The notes under the pieces: generated by a model
Databases searched by the model: none
What the model saw: the letters and a program-made list of their open reading frames with translations, nothing else
Told to the model about the DNA's origin: nothing
Made by a program: the position numbers and the translations under genes
Shown here: one piece after another, positions 1-7,554 of the stretch
Layout: each line of letters begins with the position of its first letter
Numbering within the stretch: the stretch's first letter is position 1
Origin: Bacteroidales bacterium
GTDB taxonomy: Bacteria; Bacteroidota; Bacteroidia; Bacteroidales; UBA10428
Reading direction: 5' to 3'
Assembly: GCA_016926235.1 (NCBI GenBank)
Contig: JAFGOZ010000436.1
Coordinates: forward strand, 1-17,721
Length of the DNA: 17,721 nucleotides

Positions 1-9
1 CGATGGAAT

Positions 10-1215
10 TCATCTGCCGGCAGTATTCAAGAGATATAAAGATAGCGCATTGAACATAAACGCGTTACTCCAGCGCATATATGAAATCTTATTGGTATAG
101 AACCTATGTTTCTGGTAATAAAAGTAACCCGACCGGTCCTGCATTTTGCTGATAGTCCAGTCAAGCACTTTCTCCGTCAGCGCGCGGTGTTCTTCAAATC
201 GTCCTGAACGGCAAATAGTAACAATCAACTGTGCAGGAGAATGTATATCAACCGGGTATGTTTTGTTATGGTAGTACTTAGGTGTTCCGTGAGGCAGGAA
301 GAAGTTATTGAGGTAGAAATCAAAACCCTTTTCGATTGACTCTGAAAATGAAGTGTCGCCAGTCAGACCCTGGTAAGTGACAAGTGCCTCGAGGTTATAC
401 CCGGTATGAAAACTGTCGATCCATTGTTGGACCGGCAACTCACCATAGTACCATGAGCCGTCGCTGTTCTGAGCAGCAGTGCAGGCCATGGCACTCTCAC
501 GGGCTGGCTCCAAGTGGATCCAGTCCCCGGTATAGTGATAACACTGGCTTAACAGTTTCGTGCCCATCAGAGATGCATTGTATACAGTGTTGTTGCCTTC
601 CAGGGGTGAGTAGGAGAAGAGGAAACCCTTTTCCTTGGGTGTCCGGTGAAGATGGTTCAGGACAAAATCCGCCGATGAAAGGGCAATGGACAGGTACTCG
701 TCATTTTGTGTTTTCTCGTAAGCATCAAAGAGTGAGGAAGCGCAAAAGGAGGTCACAACCACAGTGGGTGTGCCCTTGGGAAATAAAAAGAGGCGACGTG
801 CCTGCCAGTCGAAATTATAACCCCATGATGCAAGATTATCCTTATTTGGTGAACGCAGAGAAATTAATAGATCTGCAAGGAATTTGATCCGGTCCCGAAG
901 CTCATTTTCTCCACCAAAGTCTGTCTTACCTGTTTTTCTATAATATTTCAGCAAATTACAGTAACCTGACAGCATCAGTGCAACACCCTTGGGATTATTG
1001 CCTTTAGGCACCAAAAAGACTTTTCGCAGGTTAACCGGGTTTCTCTTAAACAGTTGAATCCAGGCCAGCCTTGCAACATCAATGTTTTTAAGAACTGGCA
1101 GTGACTTGAAAACTTTTGAATTAAGTCCGTCATAAGGGTCCCAGCCCTTATACTCATCAATCTGGGAATACTCTTCAAGTCTCCTCAGGGAGTCCTCTGC
1201 TCTATGCAATTCCAT
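10..1215 (-). CDS. Alpha/alpha-toroid-like protein of unknown function in polysaccharide locus
   Basis: Complete 401-residue cytoplasmic protein with no signal peptide or membrane segment, ending in TGA at the left edge. I do not recognise a specific enzyme. Repeated helical stretches interrupted by aromatic, Gly/Asp-rich turns suggest an alpha/alpha barrel (six-hairpin or terpenoid-cyclase-like toroid). Examples are WGYNFDWQ (131-138), QNSDGSWYYGE (249-259, like the QxDGSW turn of such repeats), DSFHTGYNLE (267-276) and DIHSPAQ (323-329). The conserved-looking Asp, His and Trp residues in these loops could line an active site. It lies 40 bases downstream of the bi-domain oxidoreductase and is probably co-transcribed. 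From memory, proteins of this kind sit beside bi-domain oxidoreductases and heparinase II/III-like proteins in polysaccharide clusters and are sometimes mislabelled as delta-aminolevulinic acid dehydratase. There is no sequence reason here for that name. A lyase, epimerase or hydrolase role is only a guess. Confidence 0.8.
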   Translation of the reverse strand: MELHRAEDSLRRLEEYSQIDEYKGWDPYDGLNSKVFKSLPVLKNIDVARLAWIQLFKRNPVNLRKVFLVPKGNNPKGVALMLSGYCNLLKYYRKTGKTDFGGENELRDRIKFLADLLISLRSPNKDNLASWGYNFDWQARRLFLFPKGTPTVVVTSFCASSLFDAYEKTQNDEYLSIALSSADFVLNHLHRTPKEKGFLFSYSPLEGNNTVYNASLMGTKLLSQCYHYTGDWIHLEPARESAMACTAAQNSDGSWYYGELPVQQWIDSFHTGYNLEALVTYQGLTGDTSFSESIEKGFDFYLNNFFLPHGTPKYYHNKTYPVDIHSPAQLIVTICRSGRFEEHRALTEKVLDWTISKMQDRSGYFYYQKHRFYTNKISYMRWSNAFMFNALSLYLLNTAGR

Positions 1216-1255
1216 TAGACTCTAATGCAACTTGTGACAGTAGAAGACAACATTT

Positions 1256-3391
1256 CTAAATCTTCACAGGCAGCCCTGTCTTGATTGATTCCAGCACAGC
1301 AAATGATGCACGTGTCACAGCAATGATCTCATCAAATGGAATCAGGGATCTGCCTTCGTGAATACCCGTGAGAAATCCTTCTACCATCTGTTTCTGCCCC
1401 TTATCCTGGTTGAAAATCTTTTTCGTGATCTTCTTCTTCCCGAAGATCTCAACATTTCGGAAATTATCAAGTATTCCTGCTGCCCCTGACTTGTATACTT
1501 CTATGTACTCTTTGGGCAACGATTTAGGGCCATTGGCATAGTATGCAACCACACCTGTTGACCCGTTTGCAAAAGATATGTTGATATTGACGGTGTCATT
1601 TTTCCCCTCTGCATCCGGAAGAGAAGATGCATAAATATTGACCGGAAGACTTCCGTTCAGCCAGGTAAGGTAATCGATGAAATGACACGCTTCACCGATG
1701 ATCCTACCTCCTCCCAGATCCATATCTTGTATCCAGGTATCAGCAGGGATTTTCCCCGCATTGACCCGGTAAATCATTGTCATTGGCCCTGAACCAAGAT
1801 GTTTCTTAAGAAGTGTTGACAAAGGACTGAACCTTCTGTTAAACCCGACACAGAGCTGCTTATCAGGAGAACTGTTTTTGATTTCTATGATCTTCTCAAG
1901 TTCTTCCTTAGTCAGGCAAAGGGGCTTTTCAACAAATACGTGTTTGTCTGCTGACAGCGACTTGATAACATAATCAGCATGCGAGTCATGCCTGGTAGCA
2001 ATAAAGACCGTATTAACCGACTCTGTACTTAGTATTTCATTCTCGTTTGAAGTGCAGTACTCAAAGGCAAAACGTTCTGCTACTCTTTTAGACGTTGTGC
2101 CCGAGCTGGTCAGGACTCCTTTACGGGAAATGTTTTTCCACCTGGGAAGGTTTGGAAGCAGGTTACCCTGGGCATAACTGCCTGCACCGATAAATGCGAT
2201 ATTGATCTCCGCCTCAGGTGATGCCTTTGACACAACGATCTTGCTATCCTTTAAAACCGGATTACCGGTATCATAACGGATGATTATACCAAGATAAGGC
2301 TCCGTTTTATTCACGATCATGTCGTATGCCTTAGGTGCATCAACAAGATCGAATTCATGAGTGGTCAGGTAGTCGATATCAATTTTACCATCAGCAAGTA
2401 GTTGCTGGAACGCTCCCATATTACGTTTCTCGGTCCAGCGGACGTATGCTGGAGGATAATCAATACCCTTCTCCTCATAGCTGAGGTCGTATCTGCCGGG
2501 GCCGTATGAACATGACATTTTCAGTTCAAGTTCTTTACGATACCAGTAAGGATCACGGTCAAAGGCCGGCGGGACGGCTCCGAGAATTACCACTTTGCCT
2601 TTCTTCCGGGCTATTGAGCCAGCAAAGTTTATCGGATCGGTACTGTCTGTTCCGGCAGCAATAATTACAGCATCAACGCCAAGCCCTCCGGTGAAATCTG
2701 AAATACGGTCTTCTATACCGGGAGTGCTTCTGGGCAGTGCCAGATCAGTACAATGTGCACTTGCTGTTTCAACTGCTGCAGGATTAATGTCAATTCCAAC
2801 GACTATTACTCCGGAGGCTTTAAGGATGAGGCATGCGAGATGTCCAAGGAGGCCAAGGCCAATAACAGCGCAGCTCTCACCCAGTCGCAGGTCAGCCTGG
2901 CGAACCGATTGCATAGCTATAGCGCCGAGTGTATTATATGCTGCATTCTTCAGGTCTGCGTTTTCATCAAGACGTACGCAAAGATTAACTGGAATAGCTA
3001 CTATCTCTGCATGATTGGCATAACCAACACCTGCGCACGCAGCAAAATCACCTATTCTAAAGCCAGTTACGCCATCTCCTACTCCAATCACCTCGCCCGC
3101 CGACGAATATCCAAGAGCCGAATAAGCTTCAAGTTTTTTTGTCACCGCCCTGTAAGCTTGTACCGGTCCCTGCTGGGCAATAACATCAAGTACCTGCTTT
3201 ACTTGCTGGGGTTTTTCCTTAGCTTTGCCGATAAGTGACTTACGGGCAGCACTTACTGTACTCCCCTCAGTGCCGGCACTTATAAGTGAGAATAAATTCT
3301 TAACCAGGATCATTCCTCTTCCTTTTACAGGCTCAGGCACCTCCTGCACCGTCATTGCACCGTCATTCAATTTCTGAGTTAGCTGCTGCAT
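1256..3391 (-). CDS. Bi-domain oxidoreductase: medium-chain dehydrogenase fused to Gfo/Idh/MocA domain
   Basis: 711 residues with two complete NAD(P)-dependent modules in one chain. Residues 1 to about 370 are a medium-chain (alcohol/threonine dehydrogenase-like) domain with a Rossmann motif GLGLLG at 178-183. Residues about 395-711 are a Gfo/Idh/MocA oxidoreductase with GAGSYA at 402-407, the EKP motif at 488-490 (catalytic Lys489) and GEACHFIDYL at 566-575. The N-terminal half shows none of the usual zinc ligands. The catalytic Cys region reads SAGTEGS (38-44), the GHE segment reads GYSSAGE (94-100), and the four-Cys lobe is absent, so a zinc-independent reaction is inferred. The start codon directly follows the stop of the upstream acyltransferase (TAA then ATG). 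The fusion is a recognised family of polysaccharide loci with no substrate known to me; a nucleotide-linked or lipid-linked sugar is likely. It is GC-richer than the genes upstream of it. Confidence 0.92.
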   Translation of the reverse strand: MQQLTQKLNDGAMTVQEVPEPVKGRGMILVKNLFSLISAGTEGSTVSAARKSLIGKAKEKPQQVKQVLDVIAQQGPVQAYRAVTKKLEAYSALGYSSAGEVIGVGDGVTGFRIGDFAACAGVGYANHAEIVAIPVNLCVRLDENADLKNAAYNTLGAIAMQSVRQADLRLGESCAVIGLGLLGHLACLILKASGVIVVGIDINPAAVETASAHCTDLALPRSTPGIEDRISDFTGGLGVDAVIIAAGTDSTDPINFAGSIARKKGKVVILGAVPPAFDRDPYWYRKELELKMSCSYGPGRYDLSYEEKGIDYPPAYVRWTEKRNMGAFQQLLADGKIDIDYLTTHEFDLVDAPKAYDMIVNKTEPYLGIIIRYDTGNPVLKDSKIVVSKASPEAEINIAFIGAGSYAQGNLLPNLPRWKNISRKGVLTSSGTTSKRVAERFAFEYCTSNENEILSTESVNTVFIATRHDSHADYVIKSLSADKHVFVEKPLCLTKEELEKIIEIKNSSPDKQLCVGFNRRFSPLSTLLKKHLGSGPMTMIYRVNAGKIPADTWIQDMDLGGGRIIGEACHFIDYLTWLNGSLPVNIYASSLPDAEGKNDTVNINISFANGSTGVVAYYANGPKSLPKEYIEVYKSGAAGILDNFRNVEIFGKKKITKKIFNQDKGQKQMVEGFLTGIHEGRSLIPFDEIIAVTRASFAVLESIKTGLPVKI

Positions 3392-3955
3392 TTATCCATC
3401 AATTAAATTGTGATGAAGCCAACTTTTTATAATGTCTTTATGATCATAAGTAGAGTTAACAATAAGTAAATGATCCTGCAATTCATTCACGGTAAATCTT
3501 GGTTTTATTGGTTTACAAGGAGCGCCAACGCATATCGTATAAGGCGGTAGTGGCTTATTAACAATGCTTCCTGCCCCAATAATTGAACCTTCTGCTATTA
3601 AAGAATTTGGTAAAATTGTAACATTTGCACCAATCCAAACATCATCTTCTATCGTTACACTACCTATGTCTCTTTCATTGTGGATTTCATACATAGTCTT
3701 ACCAACTTGAGAGAAAGTGTGATTATCACATTCGATAACTAAATTGGGACCTATCATTACATTATTCCCAATTTTTAAATCACGAGCTGAAATATGGAAA
3801 TTATTTGATATAAAAACATTATTCCCAATTGAAATCTCCTTAGGACGAATAATCGTGCCATTTCTAGATAATTGCACTTCCTCTCCGTAAGATCTAAAAG
3901 AAAGAAAGCTTTTTAAATAATAGACTTTTATAAATATTCTTTTAATATATCTCAT
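3392..3955 (-). CDS. Hexapeptide-repeat acyltransferase (WbbJ/LacA-like)
   Basis: 187-residue left-handed beta-helix acyltransferase, probably O-acetylating a sugar of the repeat unit or N-acetylating an amino sugar with acetyl-CoA in the cytoplasm. Imperfect [LIV]-G-x4 hexapeptides run from about residue 40 to 135 (for example SIGNNVFIS, KIGNNVMIGP, VWIGANVTILPNS). The catalytic His is probably His79 in DNHTF, as in the LacA/WbbJ family. The fold closes with VGAPCKPIKPRF at 143-154, the usual end of these enzymes (VxGxPAKxI), followed by a C-terminal helical tail of about 30 residues. The start overlaps the end of the glycosyltransferase gene by 14 bases, indicating translational coupling. 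The gene is strongly AT-rich. Acceptor and acyl group cannot be read from the sequence. Confidence 0.9.
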   Translation of the reverse strand: MRYIKRIFIKVYYLKSFLSFRSYGEEVQLSRNGTIIRPKEISIGNNVFISNNFHISARDLKIGNNVMIGPNLVIECDNHTFSQVGKTMYEIHNERDIGSVTIEDDVWIGANVTILPNSLIAEGSIIGAGSIVNKPLPPYTICVGAPCKPIKPRFTVNELQDHLLIVNSTYDHKDIIKSWLHHNLIDG

Positions 3956-5108
3956 CTAGACAAAGATTTATAAAATCCTCTCTTAAAGTTTCAATTGAAT
4001 ATTTTTTTGATTTCTGAACACTAGCTGGATTAGGATTTGGTAAGCCGAGCGCTTTGATTAATAACCTTGAAAGTTCCTCGGGATTTCTTTTTAGTGCAAT
4101 ATAACCATTAATATTTTCTTCAATCATATCCCTTGCACCGCTTACTTCGGTAGATACAATTACTTTTCCACAAGCTAGAGCCTCTACCATGGAGGTTGGC
4201 CAACCTTCCTCTAAAGAACCCATAACAAACACATCAGAAGCATTTAAATAAGATGCGACTTCTTCCGGGGTCTTTCGACCACATAGAATTATTCTTCTAC
4301 CTAAAATTTCTTCCCTGCAATATTTCTCAATAATTTCCTTGTCCTCACCCTCACCTAAAAATATAAATAAGGAATTAGGTATTTCCCTTGTCACCATTCT
4401 AAATGAATCAATCATTAACCTCCAACCTTTAATATACGATAGTCTACCAGTTGAAATAAAGATTTTTTCTTTTTCTGATAAATTATGCTTTGCCCTACAT
4501 TTCTTTAAATTCATTAATTTAAAAACATTATTATCAAATCTCGTTGGGAAAGGAGTTATGAAATCAACTGGAAGTCTATACTTGCTAAGGACTAACTCAA
4601 CTCTATAAATATCTGATGCCGCTAAAACCTTATATGCGCTGTTTTTTAAATATTTAAAAAGCTTCTTCTCATAAATTCCTCCAAGAAAACGTAAATATTT
4701 AAACCTAGATATTTCAACAGAATTCCCAAGACCGGCAAAGAGAAAACAAAAGCGCTCCCAGCTATATTTACCCAAAACGAAGACGAACTGAGGTGTTTGT
4801 GTAAATACATAGCTAATATGTTTTCCCAGAATCATATTCATGTTCAGTTTTAGTGCCCAATATGAATAAAGCCTCTTGGGTATTTTTTTTTTTCTGATAT
4901 CCTCTACTGAACAAATTCCATAGTACGTAAATTTTACGCCATTTATATCTCTTAAAAACCATTGCCCAACAGGTTCATTATAATTAACAAACCCCACTAA
5001 ATTAAAGGCGCCAGGAAAACAAGAAATTAATTGTTTTGCAAAAGTGAGCGTGCCCCCCAAAGGGAAGGAGTCGAAATCACACGCCTCAAAATAAGTTACT
5101 TTATTCAT
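3942..5108 (-). CDS. Glycosyltransferase family 4 (GT-B, retaining)
   Basis: 388-residue GT4-type enzyme that would transfer a sugar from a nucleotide donor to the lipid-linked repeat unit at the inner face of the inner membrane. The N-terminal acceptor domain has GGT (18-20) where the family often has the Gly-rich loop. The C-terminal donor domain has FISTGRLSYIKGW (217-229), IFLGEGEDKE (249-258), ILCGRK (274-279) and EEGWPTSMVEALACGK (300-315). The last contains the E-x7-E motif (Glu301/Glu309) that binds the nucleotide sugar, followed by VSGARDMI. The gene is AT-rich. It is the first gene after the 351-base gap, so it may start a sub-operon of its own. The donor sugar is unknown. Confidence 0.93.
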   Translation of the reverse strand: MNKVTYFEACDFDSFPLGGTLTFAKQLISCFPGAFNLVGFVNYNEPVGQWFLRDINGVKFTYYGICSVEDIRKKKIPKRLYSYWALKLNMNMILGKHISYVFTQTPQFVFVLGKYSWERFCFLFAGLGNSVEISRFKYLRFLGGIYEKKLFKYLKNSAYKVLAASDIYRVELVLSKYRLPVDFITPFPTRFDNNVFKLMNLKKCRAKHNLSEKEKIFISTGRLSYIKGWRLMIDSFRMVTREIPNSLFIFLGEGEDKEIIEKYCREEILGRRIILCGRKTPEEVASYLNASDVFVMGSLEEGWPTSMVEALACGKVIVSTEVSGARDMIEENINGYIALKRNPEELSRLLIKALGLPNPNPASVQKSKKYSIETLREDFINLCLDEIY

Positions 5109-5226
5109 TAACCGCTTAAATTATCGCCGAAATCATCAATACTGTGACACATTATACCCAGACCACCTCTTTTCAATCTAACCACTTAACTTTGATAAGA
5201 ATATTGTCCAGTCTTTTCAGACCATC

Positions 5227-5243
5227 TCATTAGTGTCCACTAA
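5227..5243 (+). repeat. Left 17-bp inverted repeat
   Basis: TCATTAGTGTCCACTAA, a perfect inverted match to 5423-5439. It contains the internal palindrome TTAGTG-TC-CACTAA. Confidence 0.85.
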
Positions 5244-5353
5244 AAATGTGTTGTGAGAATTGTTTACAATATTTGATTTTATAAGTCGCTATATATTTGC
5301 TATATATGGTTTCAAGTAAGATATGATCATGATAATTTTGATGGATTTTAATT

Positions 5354-5361
5354 CAAAAATA
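5354..5361 (-). promoter_or_regulatory. Candidate Bacteroidota -7 element inside the gap
   Basis: Minus-strand TATTTTTG matches TAnnTTTG, the primary sigma -7 motif known in Bacteroidota, and points towards the GT4 gene with a leader of roughly 240 bases. No TTTG is visible at the expected -33 distance. In such an AT-rich stretch a chance match is likely. Confidence 0.2.
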
Positions 5362-5415
5362 CACCTTCGAAAAATGTTTTAAATATCTGAAAAATGGGCA
5401 TTACAGGTGATAAAA

Positions 5416-5444
5416 TTAAGACTTAGTGGACACTAATGACTTAA
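5416..5444 (-). terminator. Possible hairpin/terminator after the GT2 gene
   Basis: On the minus strand, 16 bases past the stop of the upstream GT2 gene, TTAAG and CTTAA arms extend the 6-bp palindrome TTAGTG/CACTAA of the right inverted repeat. The result is an imperfect stem with a small internal mismatch. It is followed by TTTTA rather than a long U-run, so termination would be weak. It may simply be the end of the mobile-like element. Confidence 0.25.
5423..5439 (-). repeat. Right 17-bp inverted repeat
   Basis: TTAGTGGACACTAATGA, the exact reverse complement of 5227-5243. Confidence 0.85.
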
Positions 5445-5459
5445 AATTATAATCATGTA

Positions 5460-6425
5460 TTATGCTAATTCATACTGTATAATTTTTTTCTGAGGGTGAA
5501 ATATTAAAAAGCCTATAACAGATAAAAAATCCGCAATTGTAAAATAAATGAATTTTTCAAAAGGACCAGCTATTCTTGATTTTCCGTCCTGATAAAAAGC
5601 ACGAATAAATTGCATAGTGAAATAGGGTAATAAACACCATCCTGATAAAAAGGTACATGATGCACAACATATTAAAAGTATTAAAGTATAACTATTCCGT
5701 AAGATTCTTGGATATATATGCTTATTGAAGAAATGATCTCTATATAAAACGCTAGTCCCGTAGTGTAATGATCCGTCAAACAGCATTTTCCAAAATCTTG
5801 ATCTATCTTGATAATGAATAGTATGGTGATTCCCAAATAAATCCTTCTTTCTTAATAATTTAACCCCGATTTTTGACAAACGTAATCCTAAATCAATGTC
5901 TTGGCCACGTTTGTATTTTGTATTCATGCCATCAACATTTTGCCACAAATCCTTCGTAATAATAAAATATCCCCCAGTTGTTGTAAAATATTTATCATTG
6001 GCCAATTTAGGAAATAAGAGATTTTCTCCAACAACCTGCCATTTTTCATTATAAAAAACATTCTTCAATTGGCCAGAAATGAAAGGATAAATTAATTCTC
6101 CATCAATAATTACTTTCGAGATGAAAGCAGGCTCTAAATACATATCCCCATCTAAAAAACATAAAATCTCTCCCTTCGCTTCTATCGCCCCAATATTTCT
6201 TCCAACTGCAGCATTAGTTTTTCCGGTGATTTGAAAAATTCTGGCATTTGGAAATTCTTTTGCTATCAATACACTATCATCTGTCGATTTTGAATCAATA
6301 TAGAGAATTTCAAAATCAAGTATTTTACAGTATTCTATAGCATCATAAATGCTTTCAATGCTTCCTTTAAGGGTCTTTTCTACGTTTTTTCCTATTACAA
6401 TAAACGAGATTTTTTTGTTATTCAT
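5460..6425 (-). CDS. Membrane-anchored GT2 family glycosyltransferase
   Basis: 321-residue inverting GT-A enzyme. The N-terminal catalytic domain has FIVIGKN (8-14), IDSKSTDDS (43-51), the Arg of GRNIGA (75-80), and LDGDM (91-95), which holds the metal-binding DxD (Asp92/Asp94). Next come a TTTGGYF acceptor loop (148-154) and GQDIDLGLRL (174-183), the ED-like general base region seen in GT2 proteins. Two hydrophobic C-terminal segments (about 244-270 and 292-309) would hold it at the inner membrane beside the lipid-linked oligosaccharide. It starts 1 base after the stop of the preceding glycosyltransferase gene. It is the last gene before the intergenic element. The donor and linkage are unknown. 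Confidence 0.9.
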   Translation of the reverse strand: MNNKKISFIVIGKNVEKTLKGSIESIYDAIEYCKILDFEILYIDSKSTDDSVLIAKEFPNARIFQITGKTNAAVGRNIGAIEAKGEILCFLDGDMYLEPAFISKVIIDGELIYPFISGQLKNVFYNEKWQVVGENLLFPKLANDKYFTTTGGYFIITKDLWQNVDGMNTKYKRGQDIDLGLRLSKIGVKLLRKKDLFGNHHTIHYQDRSRFWKMLFDGSLHYGTSVLYRDHFFNKHIYPRILRNSYTLILLICCASCTFLSGWCLLPYFTMQFIRAFYQDGKSRIAGPFEKFIYFTIADFLSVIGFLIFHPQKKIIQYELA

Positions 6426-6426
6426 C

Positions 6427-7554
6427 CTAAGTATAATTTATAAGTGCTGTCTTTTCAGAATTTATCAATTGCATAAATGAAGTATGCCCTTCGATTATTG
6501 CTTTATGAAACTGTTCAGCAGTTATAATTCCCTTTGATATCTGTACGAATAGATCAGATAATTCATCTTTAGAAGAATATGTTAAAGTTTGTCTATTTGT
6601 GCAGAGCATTGGAATGTTAGAGATGGCCATGATACAAGGCTTCATGTATTTTAACATCAAATAGCCTATACCTGTTTCTTTTGACAAACCATAAATTTCC
6701 AAATAATCGTTATGCCTATAAATTGGGTTATTATTTGACATTAGGAAATCTGTTTCTTTCAAATAAAAGTCATATTCCTCAGGTGAAACGTAAGCTTCCC
6801 AATACCTTACCTTTTGTCCATATGCATTATTAATATAATTACACTTCTCTCTTATTAAATCAGAATCATTACTATTTACTATTTTGCCAAGTAAAACCAA
6901 TTCCAAATTGTGAATACCTTCTTTTAGAACCTCTTCAAAGACGTTCAAGACCAATAAATAATCTCTCCGAAGAGAATTAATACTTCCAGGAATTGTAATA
7001 CTCAATAGGTTTTGACAATCTTGATTTTTCTTATAATCGACTTTCCCCAAATTATTAAATGGGATAAAAAAAACAGGTTTTTGTGTCAAACCGGCATCTA
7101 TAATATATTTTTTAACATTTGGACTTATGACTATAAATCCATCACTATTAGATATTACCAATTTGCGTAATATATTGTAATACAAATACTTCAATCCAAA
7201 ATAGCAAGGAGGTATAAGCCACTTGTTAACATTGTGTAATGAAAAAAGCTTTTTTACCTTGCTTGGACAAATTTGTAGCAGGAAAGGAACGAACGCTGAA
7301 TATAATTCTTCACAAATTAATAAATCTAATTTCTTTATCTCTGATTGAATCCGTTTAAAATATTTGCTAAAGGTTTCGTTTTCGTATTTTAATATGAAAT
7401 GAATTTGTAAATTCTCTGCGATAACAAGGTTTTCCTTTATCCAAGTATTGGTGAAAACCATAATGTGAAATGACGAATATGTATCAACAATAGCCTGATA
7501 ATATGATAAATGATTATTGTTAGTATCCGGGGCTAAAATCCCTATCGTTTTCAT
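6427..7554 (-). CDS. Probable GT-B glycosyltransferase
   Basis: 375-residue soluble protein, most likely a glycosyltransferase of GT-B fold, though divergent. The N-terminus MKTIGILAPD resembles the first beta-strand of GT4-like enzymes. LHNVNKW (106-112) and DGFIVISPNVKKYI (138-151) look like the end of the acceptor domain that GT-B proteins use before the linker. PGSINSLRRDY and LVLLGK further on fit the donor domain, and KETGIGYLMLKYMKPCIM resembles the region that carries the E-x7-E motif in relatives, but that motif is not clearly preserved. The start overlaps the 3' end of the polymerase gene by 35 bases. This start is kept because later Met codons would remove the first beta-strand. 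The gene is strongly AT-rich. Confidence 0.75.
   Translation of the reverse strand: MKTIGILAPDTNNNHLSYYQAIVDTYSSFHIMVFTNTWIKENLVIAENLQIHFILKYENETFSKYFKRIQSEIKKLDLLICEELYSAFVPFLLQICPSKVKKLFSLHNVNKWLIPPCYFGLKYLYYNILRKLVISNSDGFIVISPNVKKYIIDAGLTQKPVFFIPFNNLGKVDYKKNQDCQNLLSITIPGSINSLRRDYLLVLNVFEEVLKEGIHNLELVLLGKIVNSNDSDLIREKCNYINNAYGQKVRYWEAYVSPEEYDFYLKETDFLMSNNNPIYRHNDYLEIYGLSKETGIGYLMLKYMKPCIMAISNIPMLCTNRQTLTYSSKDELSDLFVQISKGIITAEQFHKAIIEGHTSFMQLINSEKTALINYT

Larger units (their letters stand above)
5227..5439. mobile_element. MITE-like element with 17-bp perfect terminal inverted repeats
   Basis: TCATTAGTGTCCACTAA at 5227-5243 is matched exactly by its reverse complement TTAGTGGACACTAATGA at 5423-5439, enclosing 213 bp with no transposase. 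Size, non-coding AT-rich interior and position in the sole gap of the operon fit a non-autonomous miniature inverted-repeat element or a decayed insertion sequence. Each end is itself nearly palindromic (TTAGTG-TC-CACTAA), so each end alone could form a hairpin or a protein-binding site. No clear target-site duplication is visible next to the ends. The alternative reading is a pair of operator sites for a dimeric regulator about 180 bp apart. Only one copy is in the window, so mobility is inference. Confidence 0.5.
5109..5459. other. 351-base intergenic gap interrupting the operon
   Basis: The only break inside an otherwise tightly packed gene series. No open reading frame of note lies in it. 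It is very AT-rich and contains a 213-bp sequence bounded by perfect 17-bp inverted repeats (annotated separately). Inside that lie a short tandem repeat GCTATATAT (5288-5296 and 5299-5307, period 11) and a TATTTTTG element on the minus strand. The left 118 bases (5109-5226), which would be the leader of the GT4 gene, show no recognisable ribosome-binding site or strong hairpin. Confidence 0.8.

Noticed and set aside
384..887. 167-codon open frame on the plus strand
   Set aside because: Lies entirely inside the well-supported toroid-protein gene on the opposite strand; its composition (Arg-, Cys-, Ser- and Pro-rich) is that of an antisense shadow.
10..1215. Delta-aminolevulinic acid dehydratase, a label sometimes given to similar proteins
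   Set aside because: No TIM-barrel porphobilinogen synthase motif, metal-binding cysteine cluster or catalytic Lys region is visible; the pattern is an all-helical toroid.
2595..3238. Two plus-strand open frames of 139 and 161 codons
   Set aside because: Both are antisense to the dehydrogenase half of the bi-domain oxidoreductase and show no domain pattern.
5187..5194. TAACTTTG, a perfect TAnnTTTG motif on the plus strand
   Set aside because: No TTTG at the -33 distance and no plus-strand gene downstream; considered chance in AT-rich sequence.
5288..5307. GCTATATAT tandem repeat as an iteron or CRISPR-like repeat
   Set aside because: Only two 9-base copies at period 11 in low-complexity sequence; too short and too few for an array or origin.
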